Of a DNA stretch of 64,000 bases, positions 24,027 to 33,484 are shown in pieces. A program made the position numbers and the translations under genes. The notes beneath the pieces are model-generated. The model saw only the letters and a program-made list of their open reading frames with translations, made no database searches and had not been told where the DNA came from. This DNA comes from Limnoglobus roseus (GTDB lineage Bacteria > Planctomycetota > Planctomycetia > Gemmatales > Gemmataceae). The stretch is from the NCBI RefSeq assembly GCF_008254045.1, contig NZ_CP042425.1, forward strand, positions 8,198,163 to 8,262,162. Direction: 5' to 3'. The first letter of the stretch is position 1. Each line of letters begins with the position of its first letter.

Positions 24027-26426
24027 TTAGTTTAGGAACAAGAACTCATTGCTTGCCAAGAGCGTCTGGGCGAGCAGCTCCCACGCAGGCGGGTCGCCGT
24101 CCTTCGTCGGGCGGACGAGGTTGAGGGCCGTCGCCAACTCGTCGGCCGTCGGGTCACGCAAGAGCACCCGGCGGAAGATCGCCTTCGCCCGGTCTTCGTC
24201 CGACTGCCCGGTGGAAGTCGTCGCCGACGCCTTCGCCACGGCCGACGCCGACTGACGGACGAATGGGCTGTTGAGGAAGTAGAGTTGCTGCACGGGGGTC
24301 GTCGTCGTCTCGCGCTTCTCACCGTGGCCGCGCGGGTCGGGCAGGTCGAATAGTTTGTGGATGTCCGCCGGCCGCTCGCGACTCACCTTGCCGTAGACCG
24401 TCCGGCGGGTGTTCCGCGGCGAGTCCAGATTGTCCGACGGCCCGCCTCCGGCGAGGCTGAGTTGGCCGCTCACCTGGAGAGTCGCGTCCCGCCACGCTTC
24501 GAGGTCTAACCGCTTTCGGGGTGCCCGCCACAGCCAGCGGTCGTCCGCATCGGCGACGGCGGCCTTCTCGTCGTGGCGGCTCGATTGCCGGTACGCCGCG
24601 GACGTGACCAATTCGCGGACCAGCCACTTCATCGACCAGCCTTTGGCGACGAACCGGGCGGCCAGGTCGTCGAGCAACTCGGGATGCGTCGGGCGGTCGC
24701 CGAGCGCGCCGAAGTTGCTGGGGGTGGTCACGAGGTGCCGGCCGAACACCCAGCCCCACGCCCGGTTGACGAACACGCGAGCCGTCAGCCCGCTTGCGTT
24801 GGTCACGATCGCATCGGCCAGTTCCCGCCGGCCGCTGCCCGTCTGGAACGGCCGCGGCTCGCCGGACGAAAGGACGCCCAAGAACCGCCGGGGAACGATC
24901 TCCCCCGGCCGACTCGGGTTGCCCCGGATGAAGACGGGCAGGTCGCGGAACTCACCGGGCTTGTAGTCGATCAGCGTCCACGCCGGGTCGTCGCCGTTGA
25001 CCCACGTCCCGGCGTCCCGGACGACGTTCGCGACTTGCCGGGTGTCCAGCCGGCGGTCCCGCCGCTTGAGTTCCTCGACTTTCGCCTCAAGCTCCTTGAT
25101 CTTCGGGTCGAACGGGGCGGTGTCCTTTTTCTCCTTTGCGGCCGTCCCGCGCATCTCCTTCGCGTAGCTGAGGCGGAGCGTCGCGTCGAGTAAGTCCCGC
25201 CGGACGGCCATCATCGTTTCCTGGTCCGCGTCGGCGTCGGCCTTCAGCGGCCGTTCCGCGAGTTGCGTGTTCGCCATCACCCCGGCGAGGGCGTAGTAGT
25301 CCTCCGCGGTGATCGGGTCGAACTTGTGGTCGTGGCACCGGGCACAGGCGACCGTCAGGCCGAGGAACCCGCGGGTGATGACATCGACCCGCTCGTCCCA
25401 CTCGTCGGCCACGAAGTTGGCAATCACGTCCTTCGACAGCTTCGGTTCCTTGTGGTAGACCGGCGACAGGCCGAGGAACCCGAGGGCCGGGTAGTCTGCG
25501 ACCGGCGTGTCCGGCGTCAGGTCGGCGGCGAGTTGCAGCCGCACGAACCGGTCGAACGGTACGTCGGCGTTGAACGCCCCAATCACCCAGTCGCGGTAGC
25601 GGTACGGGAACCGCGGCGGCCGGCTCGTCGCCTCGCTCGTCGAGTTATCCTCGGCGTACCGGGCCACGTCGAGCCAGTGGCGGGCCCACGTCTCCCCGAA
25701 CCGCGGCGACGCGATCAACTCATCGACCAACCGCTCGTAAGCGTCGGACCGGGTGTCGGCGGCGAACGTCTCGACTTGCTCGAACGTGGGCGGAAGCCCG
25801 GTCAGATCGAAGTACACCCGGCGGATCAGCGTGCGGCGGTCCGCGGCCGGCGCGGGGGCAAGTTTCTGTTCGTCGAGCTTGCTCAGGATGAAGGCGTCGG
25901 CCTTCGTGACCGGCCACTTCGCGTTCGAGACTTCCGGGGCGGGGCGTTCGGCAACGGGCTGGAACGACCAGAACTTGCGGGCCGCGTCGCCGACTTCGGG
26001 CTTGGCCGGGGTCGCGGCCGGCAGCGGTGCCCCCATTTTCACCCACTTCCGCAGATCGGCTACGGCGGCGTCTGGGAGTTTGCCCTTCGGCGGCATCGCG
26101 GGAACGTCCGCGGCATGTGCGACGACCTTCAGGAGCATACTCTCTTCGTCGTTCGCCTTCACGGCTGGGCCGGTGTCGCCGCCCTTGCGGAAGCCGTCGG
26201 GGGTGTCGAGTTGGAGGCCGCCCTTCGTCTTCTTCGCGGCGGCCGAGTGGCAGGAGTAGCAGTGCTCGACGAGGACCGGCCGGACCTTCTTCTCGAAGAA
26301 ATCGACGCCGTCGTCCGCCCGACAAATGGTCGGCAGAAGGGTGACGATCACCAGAGTGAGAACGGGCCACGCGCGGCGATGGTGTGGGGCGGCCGCGGTC
26401 GGAGGGTGTCCGGCGTGCATAACCAT
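24027..26426 (-). CDS. DUF1549/DUF1553 protein with N-terminal cytochrome c (PSCyt1)
   Basis: 799 aa. After a signal peptide (to about residue 36) comes a planctomycete cytochrome c domain with the haem site CYSCH (56-60) and a PPKGKL loop. DUF1549 (PSCyt2) follows and has FDLTGLPP and CARCHDHKFDPITAEDYYAL, a second possible CxxCH. DUF1553 (PSD1) ends the protein with VFVNRAWGWVFGRHLV and LYFLNSPFVRQS. It is exported and probably redox-active at the periplasm. It is the upstream partner of DUF1501 in the same transcript. Confidence 0.95.
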   Translation of the reverse strand: MVMHAGHPPTAAAPHHRRAWPVLTLVIVTLLPTICRADDGVDFFEKKVRPVLVEHCYSCHSAAAKKTKGGLQLDTPDGFRKGGDTGPAVKANDEESMLLKVVAHAADVPAMPPKGKLPDAAVADLRKWVKMGAPLPAATPAKPEVGDAARKFWSFQPVAERPAPEVSNAKWPVTKADAFILSKLDEQKLAPAPAADRRTLIRRVYFDLTGLPPTFEQVETFAADTRSDAYERLVDELIASPRFGETWARHWLDVARYAEDNSTSEATSRPPRFPYRYRDWVIGAFNADVPFDRFVRLQLAADLTPDTPVADYPALGFLGLSPVYHKEPKLSKDVIANFVADEWDERVDVITRGFLGLTVACARCHDHKFDPITAEDYYALAGVMANTQLAERPLKADADADQETMMAVRRDLLDATLRLSYAKEMRGTAAKEKKDTAPFDPKIKELEAKVEELKRRDRRLDTRQVANVVRDAGTWVNGDDPAWTLIDYKPGEFRDLPVFIRGNPSRPGEIVPRRFLGVLSSGEPRPFQTGSGRRELADAIVTNASGLTARVFVNRAWGWVFGRHLVTTPSNFGALGDRPTHPELLDDLAARFVAKGWSMKWLVRELVTSAAYRQSSRHDEKAAVADADDRWLWRAPRKRLDLEAWRDATLQVSGQLSLAGGGPSDNLDSPRNTRRTVYGKVSRERPADIHKLFDLPDPRGHGEKRETTTTPVQQLYFLNSPFVRQSASAVAKASATTSTGQSDEDRAKAIFRRVLLRDPTADELATALNLVRPTKDGDPPAWELLAQTLLASNEFLFLN

Positions 26427-26561
26427 TACCGGGGCGGGGGCGAAAGGGGTATTGGCAGGATTACCGCGTAATTCTAATTGAGGTGCGTCCCATTATCCAG
26501 ATCAAAGTCGGTCCACCGCCAAGTTTCACGCCGGCCGAGACGCCCCACCGCTACTTCGGGA

Positions 26562-26948
26562 TTACCGCTCGTAGAGTTCCAGCGGCAAACCGTCCGGGTC
26601 GGCGAAAAAGGTGAACCGCTTCCCGGTGTACGGGTCGAGCCGCACCGCCTCGGCCGCGATCCCGTGCCGGGCGAGATCGGCCACCGCCGCGTCGATGTCC
26701 TCGACCTCGAAGGCCAAGTGCCGGAGGCCGCACGCTTCGGGGTATGAGGGCCGCTTCGGCGGGTTCGGGAAGGAGAACAACTCGATCTGTGTCCCGTCCG
26801 GCAACCGCAGATCGAGTTTGTACGAGGCCCGCTCGGCCCGGTAGACCTCGGCCACGACCGTTAACCCCAACACCTGGGTGTAGAACCACTTCGACCGTTC
26901 GTAGTCCGAACAGATGATCGCGACGTGGTGCGTCCGCAGAAGGTTCAT
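26562..26948 (-). CDS. VOC-family metalloenzyme (glyoxalase-like)
   Basis: 128 aa. The two VOC beta-alpha-beta-beta-beta modules are complete: THHVAIICSDYERSKWFYTQ and, in the second half, LRHLAFEVEDIDAAVADL. Likely metal ligands are H7 or H8, E57 (IELFSF), H75 and E126 (LELYE). It is closest in shape to the YaeR/GloA2 group of lactoylglutathione-lyase-like proteins. The ATG (26946-26948) overlaps the sulfatase stop as ATGA, so translation is coupled to the sulfatase. Substrate unknown. Confidence 0.85.
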   Translation of the reverse strand: MNLLRTHHVAIICSDYERSKWFYTQVLGLTVVAEVYRAERASYKLDLRLPDGTQIELFSFPNPPKRPSYPEACGLRHLAFEVEDIDAAVADLARHGIAAEAVRLDPYTGKRFTFFADPDGLPLELYER

Positions 26949-28546
26949 GGGCTGCCGGGTTTCTTTTCGGGTTCGTGTGGGACGCCCTTCTTGGCTTGAG
27001 CCGCGTAGTCGTCGAACTGCTTCTGCCACAGGGCGGCCATTTCGCGGACCTTCTCGGGATGATCCTTGGCGCGATCTTTCGTCTCGGTGGGATCGGCGCT
27101 CACGTCGTAGAGTTCCCATGCGTTCGCCTTCCCGGCGGCGACGATCTTCCAGTCGCCGACGCGCAGGGCACGGTTGCCCTCGTGCGCCCACCAGATCGAC
27201 CCGCGTGGTACGGGTCCATCCTTGGCGAAGACCGACACCAGACTTCTCCCCGGCAGTTCCGGCGCGTCGGGGACTTTCGCCGCCGGCCCGCCGGCCAGTT
27301 CGAGTATCGTTGGCACGAGATCGACGACGTGCCCAGGCGTCTGGCGGAGTTCGCCGCGGGCGGGAATGCCCTTCGGCCAGTGGACCAGCAGCGGCGTGCA
27401 GATACCGCCCTCGTGGACCCACGTCTTGTGACGGCGGAACGGCGTGTTGCACAGGCTCGACCAACCGGGACCGATGCTCAGGAACGTCGCCCCGGTGCCG
27501 CACTCGGCGTGCGGGTCGTGCCCGTCGCCGCGTACCATGATCTCGGCACTCGCCCCGTTGTCCGAGAAGAACAGAATCAGCGTGTCTTCGAACTTCCCCG
27601 CCTTCTTCACCGCGTCCACAACACGGCCGATCTCGTGGTCCATCCGATCGACCATCGCGGCGTGGACGGCCATTTTGTCGGCCTGGAACTGCCGCTGTTC
27701 GGGCGTCAGATCGGCCCACGCCAACGGGCGGTTCAGTTCGTTCGGGCCGAGCTTCTTCATCGCCTCCGGGAAGGCATACGGCGGGCCGAGGTCGCGTTCG
27801 ATCGGCGGCAGCGCGTCGCCGAGTTTCAGGTCTTTCATCCGCTTCCAACGCGCGTCCCGCAACTCGTCCCACCCGGCGAGGTACTTCTTCCGGTACTTCG
27901 CAACGTCCTCGGCCGGAGCCTGCACCGGAAAGTGCGGGGCCGTGAATGCGACGAACTCGAAGAATGGCTGGGTCGGGTGCTTCTCGAAGTGTTCGTTCAG
28001 GTAGGTGATGGCGTGATCGGCGATCACCGTGCTGGAGTAGTAACCGGCCTTCGGATCAACGGCGGGTAACGACTTGTCGTCTTCCGTGTGTTGTTTCGGC
28101 GCGAAGTGCCGGTCGTGGTCGTTGAGGCTGTAGGATCGCTCAAAGCCCGCTGGCAGCACCTTGCCGTCCACGTGCCACTTGCCGGCGTGGTACGAGTGGT
28201 AGCCGCGGGCCGCGAGAAACTCGGGCAGCAACTTCGCCCACGCCGGCCGCACGCCCTGGCTACCGCTTTTCACGCCCGGCACGGTGTCCCGCCGGACTTG
28301 TTGGGCGTAGTAGCCGGTCAGCACGGCGGCCCGCGTCGGCCAGCACCGGGCGGTGTTGTGGAACTGCGTGAACCGTAGGCCGTTCTTCGCCAGCGCGTCG
28401 AGGTTCGGCGTGTCGATCTCGCCGCCGTAACTGCCGAGGTCCGAGAACCCCATGTCGTCAGCGAGAATGAGCAGAACATTCGGCCGCTCGGCGGCGGTCA
28501 CCGAGGGCACGAAAAAAACGAGGGCGAACAGGGAGAAAAGTCTCAC
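26945..28546 (-). CDS. secreted arylsulfatase (type I, FGly)
   Basis: 533 aa with a signal peptide (residues 1-18). The formylglycine site is C68-W-P-T-R72 (CxPxR with Thr), in the RCWPTRAAVLTG context. Metal ligands DD (30-31) lie in LADDMGFSDLGSYGG, and the distal DNG site is SDNGASAEIM. The start is GTG at 28546 with GAGG 8 bases upstream. It is 18 bp downstream of the second sulfatase, in the same operon, and coupled to the VOC gene. It should remove sulfate esters from sugars or aryl compounds in the periplasm. Confidence 0.95.
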   Translation of the reverse strand: MRLFSLFALVFFVPSVTAAERPNVLLILADDMGFSDLGSYGGEIDTPNLDALAKNGLRFTQFHNTARCWPTRAAVLTGYYAQQVRRDTVPGVKSGSQGVRPAWAKLLPEFLAARGYHSYHAGKWHVDGKVLPAGFERSYSLNDHDRHFAPKQHTEDDKSLPAVDPKAGYYSSTVIADHAITYLNEHFEKHPTQPFFEFVAFTAPHFPVQAPAEDVAKYRKKYLAGWDELRDARWKRMKDLKLGDALPPIERDLGPPYAFPEAMKKLGPNELNRPLAWADLTPEQRQFQADKMAVHAAMVDRMDHEIGRVVDAVKKAGKFEDTLILFFSDNGASAEIMVRGDGHDPHAECGTGATFLSIGPGWSSLCNTPFRRHKTWVHEGGICTPLLVHWPKGIPARGELRQTPGHVVDLVPTILELAGGPAAKVPDAPELPGRSLVSVFAKDGPVPRGSIWWAHEGNRALRVGDWKIVAAGKANAWELYDVSADPTETKDRAKDHPEKVREMAALWQKQFDDYAAQAKKGVPHEPEKKPGSP

Positions 28547-28564
28547 GGCAAATCCTCGGTGGTA

Positions 28565-29944
28565 CTACGACTTCTCGCCCCACACCTTCGGGGTAACGAA
28601 GTCCTTCGCCTTCGGCTTGGCCTTCGGCGTCACGGCCTGCTTGGCGTACCCGTCGAGCGTCTTGCGGAGGGCCGCGACCTTTTCAGCTTCCTTCCCGGCG
28701 AGGTTGGTCTTCTCGTAAGGGTCGGCCTTCAAGTCGAACAGTTCAACGCTCGGCTTCGCCAGCGGCTTGCCCGCGTCCCCTTCCCCGTCGGGGTCGTCGG
28801 CCGCGGTCTTCACCACGAGCTTCCAGTCGCCGGCCCGCACGGCCCCGTTGCTCGGCGTGGTGTTCAGCAAGATGCTCTCGTGCGGCGACGGCTTCCCCGC
28901 CGTCAGCGTCGGGCCGACATCAAGGCCGTCGAGCGGGAGCTTCTGCGAAACGGTCGCCCCGGCGATCTTGAGGAACGTCGGGTACAAGTCGACCATGTGC
29001 ATCGGCTCGCGATTCGTCGTGCCGACCGGGATGTGACCCGGCCACGCCGCACACGCGGCCACACGAACGCCGCCCTCGTAAAGCGTGCCCTTCCCTGCCC
29101 GATAGGGTCCGTTGTCGGTGACCGTGCCGGGGCTTGGTCCGCCGTTGTCGCTGCTGAAGATGACGAGCGTGTTCGAAGTCGCCCCGGCTTTATCGAGGGC
29201 CGCGAGAATCGTGCCGACGCCGTCGTCCATCGCCGAGAGCATCGCCGCGTACTTCTTCCGCTGATTCTTCAAGTTCGGGAAACGATTCAGGTACTCGTCC
29301 GGGGCTTCCAATGGGGCGTGGACGGCGTTGAACGGGACGTACAGGAAGAACGGCGACTTGCCCGCGGTGTCGGCCACGAACTTCGCCGCTTCCTTTGCGA
29401 TGAGGTGCGTGCTGTAGCCCTCGTCCCGACAAACGGCGTCGTCGCGGTGCCAGTCGAAGCCGCCGTCGCGGATGTGGGTGAAGTAGTCGAGTGCCCCGTT
29501 GTAGTGGCCGTACTGGTGGTCGAAGCCGCGTTTGGTCGGCAAGTACTCGGGCTGGAAGTGCCCGAGGTGCCACTTGCCGCAAATCGCGGTGGTGTAGCCG
29601 GCCGACTTCAGCCCTTGCGCGATCGTCTGTTCTTCCAGCGGCAGGCCGTATTGTGCCCACGGCCGGACGACGCCGACTTGCAAGCCGTGCCGCATCGGGT
29701 AGCGGCCGGTCATGAACGCCGCCCGCGTCGGGCTGCACACCGGCTGGACGTAGAAGGCGTCGAGCGTGGCCCCCGCCTTCGCCAACTTGTCGATGTTCGG
29801 CGTCGGGATGTCCTTGCCGCCCATGAACCCGCAGTCGGCACGGCCGAGATCGTCGGCCAGAATGACGACAATGTTCGGCTTCTCGGCGGCACCGGCGGCC
29901 GTCGCGAACGTCGCGAGTGCGAGGAGGGCGAAGAATCGGAACAT
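28565..29944 (-). CDS. secreted arylsulfatase (type I, FGly)
   Basis: 459 aa from the ATG at 29944 (GGAG 8 bases upstream; a GTG two codons earlier is too near that site). Signal peptide to about residue 20. The FGly site is CSPTR in VCSPTRAAFMTGRYPMR, the DD pair is in LADDLGRADCGFMGG, and FSSDNGG is the second metal site. It is the first gene of the sulfatase-sulfatase-VOC run; the divergent DUF1501 gene starts 153 bp away, so the two share a promoter region. The two sulfatases are distinct, so different sulfate positions are likely. Confidence 0.95.
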   Translation of the reverse strand: MFRFFALLALATFATAAGAAEKPNIVVILADDLGRADCGFMGGKDIPTPNIDKLAKAGATLDAFYVQPVCSPTRAAFMTGRYPMRHGLQVGVVRPWAQYGLPLEEQTIAQGLKSAGYTTAICGKWHLGHFQPEYLPTKRGFDHQYGHYNGALDYFTHIRDGGFDWHRDDAVCRDEGYSTHLIAKEAAKFVADTAGKSPFFLYVPFNAVHAPLEAPDEYLNRFPNLKNQRKKYAAMLSAMDDGVGTILAALDKAGATSNTLVIFSSDNGGPSPGTVTDNGPYRAGKGTLYEGGVRVAACAAWPGHIPVGTTNREPMHMVDLYPTFLKIAGATVSQKLPLDGLDVGPTLTAGKPSPHESILLNTTPSNGAVRAGDWKLVVKTAADDPDGEGDAGKPLAKPSVELFDLKADPYEKTNLAGKEAEKVAALRKTLDGYAKQAVTPKAKPKAKDFVTPKVWGEKS

Positions 29945-30097
29945 TGGCACGACTCCGGTAAACGACGAGCAAGAGTAGGTTCGTTGTAGACACAGCCCGC
30001 CCCAGAACGAGAGGACCGCTTTCTAACTTGCGTTCGGGACCACTTCAGACTACAACTGAATTACCTGCCGGACTGCACTTTCCTCCGCGGACTTCTC

Positions 30098-31441
30098 ATG
30101 CACCTTCCCCACGGTATCGGCATCAATCGCCGCGAACTGCTCCAGGTCGGCTATTCGGGCCTACTCGGGCTGAGCCTCGCTGGCGTTTCGACGGCCGCGC
30201 CGGTCCGCAAGCCGAAGTCGGTGCTGATCGTCTTCCTGACCGGGGCGGCCAGCCAGTTCGAGACGTTCGACCCGAAGCCGGACGCCCCGGCCGAGATTCG
30301 TGGCGAGTTCGGCAGCATCCCCACGAAGCTCGCCGGCGTGCGGTTCGGCGAATACCTGCCGAAGCTCGCCGCCCGCGCGGATAAGTTCTCCCTGGTCCGC
30401 ACCTTCAGCCACAAGGACAACAACCACACGGCCGCCACGCACCACGTCATCACCGGCACGATTCAGCCCGGCGTGCGGTTCGACAAGCCGATCTCTCGTG
30501 AAGACTGGCCGTGCTACGCCGCCGGCCTCGCGTACACGCGGCCACGGTCCGACGGCATCCCGAACGGCGTTCACCTGCCGTTCTTCCTGTCGGACGGCAA
30601 CCTGCACTGGCCGGGGCAGCACGCCGGCTTCCTCGGCCCCCGCCACGACCCGTGGCAACTGAACGCCGACCCGAACAAGCGGGACTTCCAGGTGGATAAT
30701 CTTCGCATGGCCGCCGGCCTCGACGTGGACGAATTGAACAACCGGCAGGCCCTCCTCAGTGCGATCAACCAACAGCAATCGCGGCTGGCGGAATCGGCCG
30801 AGGTGCGGAAACTCACCGACACGCAGGACAGCGCGTTCCGCCTCCTCACCTCCGGCAAGGTCGCGAAAGCGTTCGATATCTCGCAGGAGTCGGACGCCAA
30901 ACGGGACAAGTACGGCCGCCACATGTTCGGCCAGTCACTCCTGCTCTCACGGCGGCTGTTGGAAGTCGGCGTGACGGTCGTGCAAGCGAACATGGGCCGC
31001 GTGCAGAACTGGGATCAACACTCGAACATCTTCGACCGGCTGAAGAAGGACTTGCTGCCGCCGCTCGATCAGGGCGTATCGGCCCTGTACGACGATCTGG
31101 CGGAAACGGGGCAACTCGACGACACGTTCGTGATGGTCATCGGCGAGTTCGGGCGGACGCCGAAGTTGGGCTTCCAGGACAAGGCGGCGAAGATCGGCCG
31201 CGACCACTGGGCACCGTGTTTCAGCGGGCTGTTCTTCGGCGGCGGCGTGCGTCCGGGCCAGGTCATCGGTCAGTCCGACGCGATCGGGGCGTATCCGAGT
31301 ACGACGCCGTTCACACCGGAAGACATCGGAGCGACGGTCTATCATGTGCTCGGTGTGCCGCCGGACGCTGAAGTGCGCGACCGTGTGAACCGCCCGGTGC
31401 AACTCAATCGCGGGGCCGCCATCTCGCAGTTATTCGGCTGA
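30098..31441 (+). CDS. second DUF1501 protein
   Basis: 447 aa. The start INRRELLQVGYSGLLGLSLAG is a twin-arginine-like signal (only RR). The sulfatase-like core has VLIVFLTGAASQFETFDPKP, VIGEFGRTPKLG and GRDHWAPCFSGLFFGGG. It is divergent from the sulfatase operon and has no DUF1553 gene beside it, unlike the first copy. It shares with DUF1501 members the C-terminal PFTPEDIGATVYHVLGV segment. Activity unproven for the family. Confidence 0.92.
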   Translation: MHLPHGIGINRRELLQVGYSGLLGLSLAGVSTAAPVRKPKSVLIVFLTGAASQFETFDPKPDAPAEIRGEFGSIPTKLAGVRFGEYLPKLAARADKFSLVRTFSHKDNNHTAATHHVITGTIQPGVRFDKPISREDWPCYAAGLAYTRPRSDGIPNGVHLPFFLSDGNLHWPGQHAGFLGPRHDPWQLNADPNKRDFQVDNLRMAAGLDVDELNNRQALLSAINQQQSRLAESAEVRKLTDTQDSAFRLLTSGKVAKAFDISQESDAKRDKYGRHMFGQSLLLSRRLLEVGVTVVQANMGRVQNWDQHSNIFDRLKKDLLPPLDQGVSALYDDLAETGQLDDTFVMVIGEFGRTPKLGFQDKAAKIGRDHWAPCFSGLFFGGGVRPGQVIGQSDAIGAYPSTTPFTPEDIGATVYHVLGVPPDAEVRDRVNRPVQLNRGAAISQLFG

Positions 31442-31443
31442 TC

Positions 31444-31471
31444 CCACCCGTCGAAACGACGGGTGGTCTTT
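31444..31471. terminator. hairpin with T-rich end between convergent genes
   Basis: A 10-bp stem (31444-31453 with 31457-31466) with a 3-nt loop follows the DUF1501 stop by 2 bases and is followed by TCTTTC. It may terminate both the DUF1501 and cbiO transcripts. Confidence 0.65.
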
Positions 31472-31477
31472 CGGCCG

Positions 31478-32203
31478 TTACCCATTCCGGAGGCGGTACG
31501 GGACTTCTAATCCGTGCGTTTCCATCAGCATCTCGTTGCCCAACACTTGTTCGGTGGGGCCGTCGGCGACGAGTTTTCCGCCGTCGAGTAGCAACACGCG
31601 CGGGCAGGTTTCCAACACGAGGCCCAGGTCGTGCGTGGCGATCAGTTTCGTTCCCGGCAAGTCGCGGACGAGGTAAATGAGTTCCCGCCGACCGCGCGGG
31701 TCGAGGAACATCGACGGCTCGTCGAGTAGAAGAACCCCCGGGCGCATCGAGAGGATTGTTGCAATCGCTGCCCGCCGTTTCTCGCCACCGGAGAGTTGGT
31801 GCGGCACGCGGGCCGCGTGATCCGGCAGGCCGACGGCGTTCAGAGCTTCCGTCGCACGGTCACGGGCTTCGATATCACTCAGGCCGAGGTTCAGCGGACC
31901 GAAGGCGACATCGTCGAGGACCGTCGGGCTGAAGAGTTGGTCGTCGGGGTTCTGAAACACGACGCCGACGGTGGCGGCCAGTTTCCGCCGGTGTTCACGA
32001 TCGGCCGGGTCGAGGTTCGCGACGGTCGCCTCGCCGCGGACGCCGGGCAACACGCCGCACAACCGCAGGAAGAGCGTGGTCTTCCCCGCCCCGTTCGGCC
32101 CGACGACGGCCACGCTTTCCCCGGCCGCGACCGTAAACGAAACCCCGTCGAGAGCGGCACGGCCCCCGACGAAGCGGTGCGTCATGGCGGTCACGCGAAT
32201 CAC
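31478..32203 (-). CDS. ECF-type ABC transporter ATPase (CbiO-like)
   Basis: 241 aa from the GTG at 32203, which overlaps the cbiQ stop as GTGA; this start gives the usual (V)IRVTAMTHRFVGG opening. Walker A is GPNGAGKTT (35-43), the Q-loop is VFQNPDDQLF, the signature LSGGEKRR and Walker B VLLLDEP are all present, then the H-loop LIATHD. The extended Q-loop DDQLF is typical of ECF and cobalt/nickel ATPases. It should energise uptake together with CbiQ. No S-component (CbiM, NikM or other) lies next to it. Confidence 0.9.
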   Translation of the reverse strand: MIRVTAMTHRFVGGRAALDGVSFTVAAGESVAVVGPNGAGKTTLFLRLCGVLPGVRGEATVANLDPADREHRRKLAATVGVVFQNPDDQLFSPTVLDDVAFGPLNLGLSDIEARDRATEALNAVGLPDHAARVPHQLSGGEKRRAAIATILSMRPGVLLLDEPSMFLDPRGRRELIYLVRDLPGTKLIATHDLGLVLETCPRVLLLDGGKLVADGPTEQVLGNEMLMETHGLEVPYRLRNG

Positions 32204-32913
32204 AGGCGGTCCCAGGCGACGAGGGCGATCGTACCGCCGACCACGAGCAGCAATGCGAACACGTCGAAGGCGGTCGCGCGAAACGGCGTCAGTCCCCGCG
32301 GCGTGCCGTCGAAACCGCGGCAGCGCATGGCGGCCGCGACGCGATCGGCCCGCTCGCCGCCTCGCACGAGCAGCGCCCCGGTGACGTGCCCGATAGTGCG
32401 ATACGTGTGGGCATTCGTCCGCACCGGGAAGGCACGCGCCTGAAGCGCCACCCGCAGCCGGCGGGCTTCGGCGAGTAGTACGAAAACGTACCGCCACGCC
32501 AACTGCGCCACCAGCACGAGCACACTCGGCACGCCCAACGACTGTGCGGCCGCGAGCGTCCGCGGCAGCGTGGCCGTGGCAGCCAGTATCAAGCCGATCA
32601 GCCCGATCGTCACGCACCGGCCGGCGATCAGGGCAGCGAGTTCCAAGCCGTGATCCGAGGCGAACGGCAGCACCACCACGAACGGCAGCACGGCGACGAG
32701 GAGTAACCCAACGCGGGCGAGAACCCGCCGAGCCGAGATTTTCGCGAGGAAGGTGAGGACGAGGACGAGCGCGAGCGCACAACCGACGGTCTGCGGTCGT
32801 TGCAAAACGGCCACGCCGAAGGCCAGGACGAACAGCCCCGCGAGTTTGTACCGGGCATCCCAACGGGCTAGCGGCGAATCGGGGACCGTCGCGTTCTGAC
32901 AGGCGAGGCTCAC
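32200..32913 (-). CDS. ECF transporter T-component (CbiQ-like)
   Basis: 237 aa from the GTG at 32913, which overlaps the DUF2934 stop as GTGA. Several hydrophobic helices fill residues 20-130, and the C-terminal cytosolic part contains the coupling-helix signatures EARRLRVALQARAF and AAAMRCRGFDG, which contact the ATPases (the A-R-G type motifs of T-components). It is the membrane scaffold of an ECF or cobalt/nickel importer. Upstream frame is open but not conserved in type. Confidence 0.88.
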   Translation of the reverse strand: MSLACQNATVPDSPLARWDARYKLAGLFVLAFGVAVLQRPQTVGCALALVLVLTFLAKISARRVLARVGLLLVAVLPFVVVLPFASDHGLELAALIAGRCVTIGLIGLILAATATLPRTLAAAQSLGVPSVLVLVAQLAWRYVFVLLAEARRLRVALQARAFPVRTNAHTYRTIGHVTGALLVRGGERADRVAAAMRCRGFDGTPRGLTPFRATAFDVFALLLVVGGTIALVAWDRL

Positions 32914-33272
32914 GGCACGGCGGGGGCGGCGTCCGGCTTCGCGTCCCGTTCCGCGGCGATTTCTCGCTCGGCTTGCAGCCAGTCGCGATCGACCGTGCCA
33001 GACGGCCGGCCGTTCTGCAACCAGATTTCGTAGGCCCGCTCCGCGATCTTGTCGCGCGGAATGCTGCCGCTTTCGGTGGCTGCGACGGCGGCCGCCGCGG
33101 TTACGCTCAGTGGTCCAACGACTTCCCCGACGGCGTCGGCTGCCGCCTCCCGCTTTGGGGTCGTAGTCGCCGCCGCCGTCACGATCCGCCGGATGACGGC
33201 GTTCCGCTCCGACCGGTCCGACTGTCGGACCTGGGCTCGCTTCTGGAGTTTGCCAAACAGCCACTGAAACAT
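32910..33272 (-). CDS. DUF2934 domain protein
   Basis: 120 aa from the ATG at 33272. The domain is IAERAYEIWLQNGRPSGTVDRDWLQAEREI (residues about 70-100), the DUF2934 pattern of a helix, a GRP turn and a WLQAE helix. The N-terminus (MFQWLFGKLQKRAQVRQSDRS) is amphipathic and could lie on the membrane. Its stop overlaps the cbiQ start as GTGA, so it is the first gene of a coupled three-gene operon. DUF2934 proteins have no assigned role; this context suggests a link to the transporter. Confidence 0.8.
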   Translation of the reverse strand: MFQWLFGKLQKRAQVRQSDRSERNAVIRRIVTAAATTTPKREAAADAVGEVVGPLSVTAAAAVAATESGSIPRDKIAERAYEIWLQNGRPSGTVDRDWLQAEREIAAERDAKPDAAPAVP

Positions 33273-33484
33273 GGCCGACCCTGGGTGTGAAGAAGTTCGA
33301 TCCCGTCCGCCTCGCTGCTCAGCAGACCGCGTTAGCATAGCTCATTCCCACCCGACTGTCGCGGGGGCGATCCCAGGGCGGCCCATTAACTTCAGTAAAC
33401 TAGTCGTATTTTCGTTCCCTCCCCTCTGCCGCCCCCTAGAATCTTCTTCCAATCCCAATCTCTCCCCTAACCCTTCTGGAGCCG

